A DNA stretch of 64,000 nt, taken from assembly GCA_030614005.1 (NCBI GenBank), contig JAUWKS010000011.1, positions 1 through 64,000 of the forward strand. The letters run 5' to 3'. Under the pieces are notes generated by a model that was not told the DNA's origin, made no database searches, and was given only the letters and a program-made list of their open reading frames with translations. Numbering within the stretch: the first letter of the stretch is position 1; each line of letters starts with the position of its first letter. Source of the DNA: Candidatus Heimdallarchaeota archaeon (GTDB lineage Archaea; Asgardarchaeota; Heimdallarchaeia; JABLTI01). Below, piece by piece: positions 18,935-28,600 of the stretch. The position numbers and the translations under genes were made by a program.

Positions 18935-18979
18935 TTGAATAATAAAAAAGTAAGAGAGAATAGTGTCGCTATTATTCAA
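18935..18979 (-). terminator. Inverted repeat downstream of the lipid kinase gene
   Basis: TTGAATAATA (18935-18944) pairs with TATTATTCAA (18970-18979), and a shorter AATAG/CTATT pair lies inside. It ends two bases before the kinase stop on the minus strand. It may be a terminator or a transcript-end stabiliser. Confidence 0.4.
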
Positions 18980-18980
18980 A

Positions 18981-19889
18981 TTAGCGCCATTTTATTTTCT
19001 CTGTAATGTGGTCCGGCATTTTTAATGTGGATAGAACTTTGTGTTTACAAACAAATTTGTAGGGGTAGTCGCCAAACATCTCACCCATAAAATGGTTGGG
19101 AACTCTATTGCTTGACAAGTTTTCTACGACAACTTTCTTTCCAAGAAGTTGTTCAACTTTCTTATGCTTGACATGTTTTCCTGTGTCCAAATTTCCTAGA
19201 ATATACAATTTTTGGATAAAATTAACATCACCGATGAGTGTAATGTCAAGTAAACCATCATCAATCACTGCCCCAGGACAGAGAATCTTTTTGTTTCCTG
19301 CACAAACACCATTTCCAATTGCAATATCTAAAAAGTTCATTTCACGAACTATTTTGCCATCGTCAATATCAACTTTCATATGATTTGTTTTGAACTTGAA
19401 AATATTTGCGAGAAGATTTTTTGTATAGGTAAAAGAGGTTTTAGCACCAATTGCACCTTCTGCCACAGCACCACTGATTCCAATTCCGACTAAAGAAAAG
19501 ACATATCGCTCTCCATCATTTACCTCTGTGCAATCAACTTTTCTAACTTCCTTCTTAACAAGCATCTCAACCATATCTTCCATTTCTAAGGTGAGATGTA
19601 AAGCATAAGCACTATCATTCCCTCTTCCAACAGGTAATATTGCCATAGTATTTTCGAATCCTGTTTGACCAATACCAGTAACAACTTCGTTAACAGTGCC
19701 ATCGCCACCGTAGACACCAATTATTTTATGATCCTTAACTGACTCTTTGGTTATTCTAATAGCATCATTAACGCCTTTGGTCCATTCTACTTCAAAATCA
19801 AGACCTGCTTCTTTGAAGGCTTTGATATATTTCGGCCATTTCTTACGAGCTTTCCCTGCATACGTATTTGGGTTACAAATGATTTTCAA
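18981..19889 (-). CDS. Diacylglycerol/sphingosine-kinase family lipid kinase
   Basis: The 302-aa protein matches the DagK/YegS/BmrU fold. PNTYAGKARKKW near the start, GVYGGDGTVNEVVTG (about 78-92) with the GGDGT nucleotide loop, and LPVGRGNDSA (about 105-114) are the family motifs. The usual GTGND is GRGND here. C-terminal strands include DDGLLDITLIG, typical of the second domain. Family members phosphorylate a lipid hydroxyl with ATP; in archaea an isoprenoid diether or a polyprenol-like substrate is plausible, but this is inferred. The start is TTG at 19889. It stands alone, divergent from the giant surface protein gene. Confidence 0.8.
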   Translation of the reverse strand: MKIICNPNTYAGKARKKWPKYIKAFKEAGLDFEVEWTKGVNDAIRITKESVKDHKIIGVYGGDGTVNEVVTGIGQTGFENTMAILPVGRGNDSAYALHLTLEMEDMVEMLVKKEVRKVDCTEVNDGERYVFSLVGIGISGAVAEGAIGAKTSFTYTKNLLANIFKFKTNHMKVDIDDGKIVREMNFLDIAIGNGVCAGNKKILCPGAVIDDGLLDITLIGDVNFIQKLYILGNLDTGKHVKHKKVEQLLGKKVVVENLSSNRVPNHFMGEMFGDYPYKFVCKHKVLSTLKMPDHITEKIKWR

Positions 19890-20085
19890 TTAACTTATCT
19901 CCGCAATGATTTGATACTGTTTTGATATTATCAGTTTTAAATTTAACCGAAAAAAACTCCAAAATGCGTTAATTTGTCGAAAACTAATCAATTAAATAGT
20001 AGTAATAAAATGTTAATTTAGTTTAAGGATCTAAGGAGAGGGATATAATAATCATTTTTAATTGAAGAACAAGGGAAGTAACTAA

Positions 20086-23000
20086 ATGAGCTCAAAATCT
20101 AAAAATAAATTGAAAGTAATATTAAAATCAAAAGAATCATTTCTAATAATTTGTTTGATACTTATCCCATTAGTACTAAATAATCAATATTCGAACAATT
20201 ATACTTCAGCCCATTCACCTGTATCGAGTCCAATGGAAATATTCTCCTTATGGAATGATACTATTCCCTTGATTGATGGTTTTGTTGATTTCAATTCTAC
20301 AAGCTCAGCTAGTGAATGGACAACAGCAGCAATTTATGATTTATTTAATACTGATCAAGATCCATCCTCAAAATTGCTTTTAAAAAATGATGACACTAAT
20401 CTCTATGTTGGAATAGATTGTATAAGCTATACAACAGAATCGCCTGCAAGTACATGGGGAATGGGCGTATACCTGGATCGTGATCATAACGGACTGCTAA
20501 GTCAAAATGACCGAGCAATATATTTTAAATCAAATGCAACAGATGAGCTAGTAATAATCTATCAATATAGCGCTCAGAACAATTTTTGGAAAGAAATAGA
20601 AACTGGTTATCTTGAGGACAACCTCACATCCTCGCACGTTGTAATAGATACTGATTTCAAGGACTCAGTTTTCGAAGAGCAACCTCATAGACAATATGAA
20701 ATAGTTATCCCATTATCATTAATGCAAGTAGCCCCCGGGCAAATAACTGGCATTGCTTTCGAGGTTTTTGAAAATTTATTTGGTGATGACGAGGAAAATA
20801 CTTGGCCATTTATTGAAACAACACCAAGAGATATAAGATTAAATGCTGGTCTTTGGGGCGATTTATTCATTGGGAAAAATTCTGGTGATTATTACACTAA
20901 ATATTCTATCGAAGACAATTTTAACATTAAAGATTCTGCAATCGGTCCAAATAATGGTACCTTTATGACTACTGCTGATATTAATGGAGATGGAGATTTA
21001 GAGCTGATTATTAGTTCAAACCGAACTGTTTCTTCTGATAATAATTTATTAGCGATTTATGATACAATCGATGGAGAATTAGTTAAAATATGGTCTTCGT
21101 GGTTTTCTGTTCATCAGAATAAGATGTTTTTAGTGAAGCAAATTGTTGCTTACGATTTCGATGAAAACGGACAAGATGAATTATATCTTGCAGGTGAAGA
21201 TAGTAGAATTCTAAGGTTAACAGAATGGGATGAAGAGATAAATGATTTTGATAAATCAGATTATGCTGTTACTCATACTTCAAGTTTAACAGGATATCTT
21301 GCAATTGGAGAGGCAACAAATATGGGTGTAATGAATTTAGTATTTGGAGATCAAAATGGAAAAGTCAATGTCTTGGAATATATTAATGCAACAGGTCTTT
21401 TTGAAAAAGATAAAAAATCACCTATTACTCCAATTGTTTCTGGTTATACTGTTGAAAAAATTCATGCAGTAGAAATTGCCGATGTAGATGCTGACGGTAG
21501 ATATGAAATATTAATGAATTTACAAATAACTTCAGACGATTCAATTTCAACAACTCGGTTACAGATCTATGAGAGAACTATAGCGAAATACCTGGAAAAC
21601 ATAGAAGATGATTTGCCATCAGCTTCATCTATTTTAACTGAAGATAATTTTGGTCATACAATCATTGTTGCTGATGTTGATAATGACTTGGAATCAGAAA
21701 TAGTTTTAGTAGGACAAAATTATTTGAGAATATTGAGTGCAAATTCTTTCCTAGATGCTGAACCACATTTAGAATTTAAAATTAATGATGAAGTAAATTC
21801 TCCATTCATGGGTGGTGGTGCATTAGTCTATGATGTGGATGATGACTCATATAATGAATTGGTTTTTAGTTGTAATAACGGCACTTTATTTGTAATCAAT
21901 ATTACAGATTCAGGAAGCAACTCATTATCTTACAATATAAAGTGGTCAAGTGATATTGGCTCTTCCTCAGGGAAAAGAAAGTCAATACTCGCTTATGATT
22001 TGGATGAGGATACAGAAACAGAAATAATATTCGGTGATAACTTTGGTCAAATAATGACTTTAGGTAAATCAGCTATTCCGGAAATAAGAATTCTCTCACC
22101 ATCATCAGGTTCAACTGTTTCAACATCATCTGTTCTAATTACTTGGGAAGGATTAGATGATTTTGCTATTCACCATTATGATATTTTTGTTGAAGGCAGT
22201 ATCCAAGGTAGAGTAAATGGCAGTCAAACTGCTTTTATTGTTTCTTTGCCATCATCAAGTAATACAATTGAAATTATTTGCTACGATGTTAACGGTAAGA
22301 GTGCTTCTGATTCAATTATTGTTAGTCAATCTACAACTGCACCACAAATTTACATTACAAGCCCTGAAAATTATTACCAAACAGCTTCTAATGACATTAG
22401 AATAGAATTCGATTATTCTGATCCAAATGATGATTTTGATCATTATGAAGTATGGATTGATGAAGCTCAATTTGGTGGAGATTATGCTCCATCTACTACT
22501 TTCGTAGATTTAACTTTGAATACCGATGGTGAACATAACATAACTGTAGTTGGTATTGATTCTAAGTTAAATAGAGGAAAAAGCTCAATATTTGTTACAG
22601 TTGATACAACTGCACCCTTATTGACAATTACTAATCCAATAAGCGGTTCAGCAATGAAACTGACAACAATTGAGCTGCAATGGACTGCATCGGATGCTCT
22701 AAGTGGATTATCACATTTTGTTGTGAAAAAAGATGGTTTTGTTTATGCAACCACATCAGCACTTTCACAATTAGTGTCATTGGATTCAGATAAAATTTAT
22801 GATCTACAAGTTACTGCTTACGATCAATTAGGAAATTCAAGAATAGATTCTATCACAATAGTGAAGGATACAGCAAAACCAACCGTTTTAATCACCGATC
22901 CAATTGATGGTTATACAACCTCTTCAGATCAATTAACAATAAATTGGGAATCAGAAGATAATATCGGTGGCACGGGTATTCATCATACTGAAGTAATTGT

Positions 23001-25614
23001 CAATCAGCAAACAAAATATTCCAGTACAGGTGCAACAACAGCTACCTTTTCAGTTGAGGATGAAGGTGTAAAAGATATCATCGTTACAACATATGATAAA
23101 GCGGGAAATATTGATACAGATCACATCATTGTTTATGTGGATAGTACTGTTCCTTATCTCGAAATTCTTTCACCAGAAACCGGCTTCATAACTGGTTTGG
23201 ATTATTTTATCGCTAATTGGTACAGCAATGATACTGGTTCAGGAATAGCTGAATACAATATCTATGTTGACAATGTATTAATAGAAACGATAAGTGATCC
23301 ATTAGTAACTACTACAATAGTACCATTGACCCTTGATCACACTTCCTCGATAATAATTAGTGTAGTTGATGTTTACGGTTATGTATTTAATGATACTATT
23401 TCTGTTACTCAAGATTCCACTCTCCCCTCAATTGCACTTATTACACCGCAAGCGAATTTCTCTTACATCTCTGACTCATTAATTTCCATTGAATGGGATG
23501 TAGCAAATATTCAAGATTTCATTTCATACTTCATATATGTTAATGAGACGCTTAATCAAACTATTAGCGATATTTCAACAAAGAATACTATTATTGATTT
23601 GGGAGCTATTCCGATAAATGAATATCCACTCTTTAATCTAACTATTGTTGTTCAGACCCTAAGTAACAATATTTCAGATACAAAATGGATCATTGTTGAT
23701 CAATCTATACCTTCAGTTACAATAATCACTCCGGCAAATTATACTACTTATTATCAAGATATAATCTATATTCAGTGGACAGCCAACGATCAGGGATCAG
23801 GTGTGTATAATTATAAAATTCTAGTAAATGGTCAATACCTTGAATTCTGCTCTTACGATAAAAATTATTATTATCTAATATTCAATGAAGAGGATGGAGA
23901 GCAATTAATAACCATTGAAGTATTCGATTTTGCTTCCAATAGAGCTACAAGCAACATTACACTTCTTTTGAATATCTTACTGCCTGAATATCAAGCAAAT
24001 ATTCCTACCATTTATTATACACAAGATGGTGACTTCCAATTTGATTTTACGGTGACAGACACGCAATCTGGTGTAAAGGGTTTAATTATGTTGTTAGATG
24101 ATGATGAAATAGTGAATGAGAACTATGAATTAGCAATTAGAAATGAATCATTTACTCTTTCATATGACTTTAATGAATCATCATTTACTGCATTAGATGA
24201 TAGTCATGAACTTGAAGTCGCAATACTTGACTTTTATAATCGTGAATTGATTCAATTATATATTATTAATATTGATACACAAAACCCAACAATTCTTCCA
24301 ACAATAACAGTTGATTCTGAATTACTAACTGCAGATGGATTAGAATTAGTAAATGGTAGCAAAGAGAGTCTCTTGTTCTTGGTAACTGTTACAGACAATT
24401 TTGGTATAGATAGAGTCACTTTAACTGTTGTAAGTGAAGATTCGACTGCAACATACGATATGATTGCTGAAACAGAAGAAGGACTTCAAGTTGTACATTA
24501 CTCTCTAAATTTAAGCATAGCTGATTTTGAAATAGGTGAATATACAATTATTTTCACTACATTTGATCTTGCAGGTAATAATCAAAGTTTATCATATAAT
24601 TTGGCTATTATTCCTATAGTAGAAATCCCGTGGTTCCAACAAGGAAATAATGCTATCTACCTATCCATAGGGATTGGTGGATTACTACTTATATCAACAA
24701 TGTTAGCTATAGGCGCTACAAAAGGACCCATTGCAAATAAAGATTGGAAAGAAGAAATTATTGCTGTTCTTTTTGTTAAGAAGACAGGATTAACTTGTGT
24801 TAGTGTTAATTATGTTCAGCAATTAATTCAGGAAGAACAATTAATTGGTGGAGCAATGATAGCAATCCAAAGTATGCTTACTGAAATTTCAGGAAGTAAA
24901 TTGAAAGGAACGATTGAAACTATGGAACTAGGTGATAGAACCATGTTTCTTTTCTTAGGTGAATATGGGATCAGTGTTTTAATGGTTAATCAAGTTAAAC
25001 CAATTCATAAGAAATTGCTAAAGAAATTCAATGACAAATTTGTTAAGAAATATTCTGTAGCATTAGAAAATCTATTCTTTGTAGATAGCACTTCTTTTCT
25101 TGGTAGTGAAAAACTTGTTGAAAAAATCTTTGGTCCAGTGAAGGAGATTACTCCAGAATCTGGAATTGCAAATCAATTGCAAACTATAATCGATGATATT
25201 AAACCAGAAGTAATCAGTATAATTGAAAAAGATAAGAAAGAATCAGATTTAATTCATGAAAGCGATTCTCCTATAGATCATTTAGTAAAACAATTATCTC
25301 GAGAATCAAATAGAAGTCTTACAAAAATAATAACTACTACTCCTGCAATAATAATTGCATTAGCTGAACAGAATTTTGATGAAGCAGAGACTCATTTACA
25401 ATCTGTAATTATGGATATTGAACTATTACGTCAACTAGAAAGAACGAATTTTGAGTTGCAGCTATTCATCGAAAATATGAGAACAATAACCAATGAAATA
25501 AGGGTAGCTATTGATGCTGGTCGGCAAAATGATACAACTAGACTAAGACAAGCAATCGAAAATTCAACTAGAATTTGGTTTGATGACATAGCTGAAAAAT
25601 GGTCTGATATCTAA
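20086..25614 (+). CDS. Giant surface receptor-like protein: DOMON-like, FG-GAP and Ig-like ectodomain, one membrane helix, longin/roadblock-like cytosolic domain
   Basis: This 1842-aa protein begins with a signal segment (about 20-35). Residues about 60-260 resemble a DOMON/CBM9-like sandwich. Residues about 290-660 carry FG-GAP-type repeats (ADINGDGDLELI, ADVDADGRYEIL). From about 665 to 1500 there are nine Ig-like modules, seven of which open with a line such as RILSPSSGSTV or YITSPENYY. A membrane helix lies near 1520-1545. The cytosolic part starts at about 1552 with IIAVLFVKKTGLTCVSV and continues with alternating strands and helices to about 1690, a longin/roadblock (profilin-like) pattern. 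A helical extension runs to 1842. A paralogue faces it tail to tail. It may carry outside signals to small GTPases or the cytoskeleton; that role is inferred. Confidence 0.75.
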   Translation: MSSKSKNKLKVILKSKESFLIICLILIPLVLNNQYSNNYTSAHSPVSSPMEIFSLWNDTIPLIDGFVDFNSTSSASEWTTAAIYDLFNTDQDPSSKLLLKNDDTNLYVGIDCISYTTESPASTWGMGVYLDRDHNGLLSQNDRAIYFKSNATDELVIIYQYSAQNNFWKEIETGYLEDNLTSSHVVIDTDFKDSVFEEQPHRQYEIVIPLSLMQVAPGQITGIAFEVFENLFGDDEENTWPFIETTPRDIRLNAGLWGDLFIGKNSGDYYTKYSIEDNFNIKDSAIGPNNGTFMTTADINGDGDLELIISSNRTVSSDNNLLAIYDTIDGELVKIWSSWFSVHQNKMFLVKQIVAYDFDENGQDELYLAGEDSRILRLTEWDEEINDFDKSDYAVTHTSSLTGYLAIGEATNMGVMNLVFGDQNGKVNVLEYINATGLFEKDKKSPITPIVSGYTVEKIHAVEIADVDADGRYEILMNLQITSDDSISTTRLQIYERTIAKYLENIEDDLPSASSILTEDNFGHTIIVADVDNDLESEIVLVGQNYLRILSANSFLDAEPHLEFKINDEVNSPFMGGGALVYDVDDDSYNELVFSCNNGTLFVINITDSGSNSLSYNIKWSSDIGSSSGKRKSILAYDLDEDTETEIIFGDNFGQIMTLGKSAIPEIRILSPSSGSTVSTSSVLITWEGLDDFAIHHYDIFVEGSIQGRVNGSQTAFIVSLPSSSNTIEIICYDVNGKSASDSIIVSQSTTAPQIYITSPENYYQTASNDIRIEFDYSDPNDDFDHYEVWIDEAQFGGDYAPSTTFVDLTLNTDGEHNITVVGIDSKLNRGKSSIFVTVDTTAPLLTITNPISGSAMKLTTIELQWTASDALSGLSHFVVKKDGFVYATTSALSQLVSLDSDKIYDLQVTAYDQLGNSRIDSITIVKDTAKPTVLITDPIDGYTTSSDQLTINWESEDNIGGTGIHHTEVIVNQQTKYSSTGATTATFSVEDEGVKDIIVTTYDKAGNIDTDHIIVYVDSTVPYLEILSPETGFITGLDYFIANWYSNDTGSGIAEYNIYVDNVLIETISDPLVTTTIVPLTLDHTSSIIISVVDVYGYVFNDTISVTQDSTLPSIALITPQANFSYISDSLISIEWDVANIQDFISYFIYVNETLNQTISDISTKNTIIDLGAIPINEYPLFNLTIVVQTLSNNISDTKWIIVDQSIPSVTIITPANYTTYYQDIIYIQWTANDQGSGVYNYKILVNGQYLEFCSYDKNYYYLIFNEEDGEQLITIEVFDFASNRATSNITLLLNILLPEYQANIPTIYYTQDGDFQFDFTVTDTQSGVKGLIMLLDDDEIVNENYELAIRNESFTLSYDFNESSFTALDDSHELEVAILDFYNRELIQLYIINIDTQNPTILPTITVDSELLTADGLELVNGSKESLLFLVTVTDNFGIDRVTLTVVSEDSTATYDMIAETEEGLQVVHYSLNLSIADFEIGEYTIIFTTFDLAGNNQSLSYNLAIIPIVEIPWFQQGNNAIYLSIGIGGLLLISTMLAIGATKGPIANKDWKEEIIAVLFVKKTGLTCVSVNYVQQLIQEEQLIGGAMIAIQSMLTEISGSKLKGTIETMELGDRTMFLFLGEYGISVLMVNQVKPIHKKLLKKFNDKFVKKYSVALENLFFVDSTSFLGSEKLVEKIFGPVKEITPESGIANQLQTIIDDIKPEVISIIEKDKKESDLIHESDSPIDHLVKQLSRESNRSLTKIITTTPAIIIALAEQNFDEAETHLQSVIMDIELLRQLERTNFELQLFIENMRTITNEIRVAIDAGRQNDTTRLRQAIENSTRIWFDDIAEKWSDI

Positions 25615-25639
25615 TTTTTCTCAAAAAAGAAATAAAGTA

Positions 25640-25666
25640 AAATGAAATATGTTTTATATTTCATTT
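25640..25666. terminator. Bidirectional hairpin between the two giant genes
   Basis: AAATGAAATAT (25640-25650) and ATATTTCATTT (25656-25666) form a perfect 11-bp stem with loop GTTTT. It lies in the 50-bp gap between convergent genes and touches the minus-strand stop codon. Either strand gives a hairpin with adjacent T-tracts. Confidence 0.55.
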
Positions 25667-28600
25667 ACTCTTCACTATTATCAATGCTATCATTGAGTGA
25701 ATCATAGTCGTTTTCATAGGATTCAACATGTTCTACTTCTTCTGTAGGAATAGTTTCAGCTAAGGTTTCAGTTGGATGCTCAGCGTTAGTTGATAATTCT
25801 TCAGAGTGTTCTCTGACTGGTTCCTCTGTAAAGGTAAAATCATTAGCATTTTGATCAGCCGATTCCTCTGTAGAGGGAGTTTCTCGACTATTTCTAAAAT
25901 CTTCACTTCTCGCACCAAAGTAACTTTCAACCATTAGGGGAGCAGCATCATAATCATTCAGATTAAGCATATCTTGTGCTAGAGTATGCTTATAGGTCAA
26001 TTCAAATTCAAGAATGAAATTTTTAAGCAAATCTTTCAAAATAGGCTTCGCTTCACTTACCAATAGGATAGCATTTCCAAAAATTCCAGAACAAACAAGA
26101 AGGCGTTTTCCTCCATATTCTATTGTTTGAACTTTCATTGTAACTTCTTCTTCACCTGTTATCTCTCCGAGAATGCCTACAATACCTGTTAAGGCACCTC
26201 CAAATAACTGCTCATCGGCGTATAAATCTTCAGCGTATTGAATATATGCAACAGTTAATCCTGTTTTGGTAACATAAGCAACAGCTTTAATAACATCACG
26301 CCAACCGCGATTTCCTCCTCTCTTACGGGCAACAACTGTTATGATTGTCGCTAATATGAGCATTAGTAGTAATCCCGCTGCACTTGGAATAACAATAGTA
26401 AAGAGATTATCCATTAACCATTGACTAGATCCACCTGGTGTAGTTGGAGGTGGTGTTGTGATAATTTGCTGTTGTTCAATAGAAACTACTAGCGAAAAAG
26501 ATTGTGACAAAGTATTGCCTGCATTATCTGTAATCAAAAATTGTATACTGTAAATTCCTGCAGAATAGTCATCAAAATTAACAGAGATGTCAAACACAAA
26601 GACAGTAGAAGTTGAATGCTCAGCATTGAATGCCATTTGATAGGAGAAAGTGTGATTTTCATTAGAAATGAGTAAATTGACTTGCTGGATTCCACTATTA
26701 TCAGTTGTTGACACAGTAAAATTATGTACATCAGTTCTATTTTCTGAAATTTCAATATTATATCCTGATGGACCTAATAGAGTGCTATCAATTATTGGAT
26801 TGAACAGATATGGATTTTCCTTATCTATAATAATATCAACTGTTGTAGTAGCACTTCGACCACCGCGGTCGTATATTGTTATCGTTAAATTGTGTTCATT
26901 TGAAGGCGCAACAAAGTCCACTTCTTCTACATTGACTATAACATCAAAAGGATCAACTCGATAACTTTCATTATAATTGATATAATAAACTATTTCTGAA
27001 TTATCAGCTAAAACAAATACTTCTTGTATCCCGGAACTAGGATTAGTAATTGATATTGTAACCGGGAAATTTGGATCATTAGTTATCACTGAAGCAGAAA
27101 TATCAAGAGTAAATTCAGGCTCAGAAGGGAAAAGATTGATGTAAATGGTAGAATTTATTGCATTACCAGCGAAATCTCGTCCTTCTAATATTATCATATA
27201 TACTCCATCTGTATAGCTTTCAACATCAATCTCTCTCACAGTAATCGTTTTATCCCAGCTGTCAATTAACGTATCGTTGACCCATAGTGTATAGCTACTA
27301 ATGTCTGAACCAATATCGCTTCCTGACCAAGTTATCACAACCGAATCATCAGAAATTGTTGCAAAATTTAAAGGAGAAATAATGGCTACTACTGGGTTCT
27401 TTAAATCAACAATAACATATTTTGTATCAAAAAATTGGTATTGTCCTCCAATAACTGCGACAACGGTAATATTCGCTATTGGATAGGTGTTTTCATCAAT
27501 TAAACCAAATACGTCTTCTAAATTGATAATAGTATCAAAAGTAGTATTTGTATATGGATAATCAGTTCCATTAATGAAAACGATGAACGAATCTGGATTG
27601 ATATTTATTGTTTCCCAAGTCACTTCTACAAATGTTGAGTTGATATAGCTAGATTCAGCTAATGGATTGGTTATAATTAATATTGGTGAAATAGGATCAT
27701 GCTCAACATTGATAGTGTCTTCTGCAAAATTATCTAGAAAATCAGTAACTCGAATAGTTATTGTATAAATTTTTGTTTCGGAAATATCGACAAAATATGA
27801 GTTAATTGTTGGATCTGTAAATGTTGCTACAGTAAAACTATCAACAATAACAACAATTTCTTTTATTCCTGAACCTATATCTGATGCATCCCAGAAAACA
27901 GTGACATTTTCTGCACTAGTTAAATAATTGTTCTCTGGAGAAGTAATAGTTACTTGAGGGTTAGATACATCATAAGCAATAATGAAATAATCACTGGCAA
28001 AGTTTCCAGCCATATCATAAGCAACTATTTTAACGTTATTTCCTCCTTCTTCAGTTAGAGTAATCGTATCATCTACTTCAGTAGAAGTATAGTTACTAAA
28101 TTGTTCACCATTTATTAAAACTTCAAAATAGTCTATACCACTTCCACTTGCAGTATCATTGCCATTCCATTCAATGAATACATCTGCTAAATCAGTAACA
28201 AACCAACCATCATCATTCACTGGATAACTTAAAGACTCTAATGAAACTGAAGGGTCAATAGTATCTCGAGTAACCTGAATTGAATCTGAACCTGTTTTGC
28301 CTAAAATATCATAGGCTAAAACTACCAAGGTATATTCTTTTTCAAAGGGAAGATCAACATCATAATATTTGGTTGTAGTATTTCCTTGCAGTTCTCCATC
28401 ACGATAGATTTCATAATAATCAATAGAGCTATGTTCATCGTATGCTGACCATTTGAGTTGGATCAAACTGCTACTTACAAAAGAATTATCTGCTGGAGAA
28501 GTAATAGCAATGACTGGACCTGTATTATCATATGTAACATAAATCATATCTTTTACTCTATCACTTCCATCTGTAGCAATTACAGTAATGTTCCAAGTAC

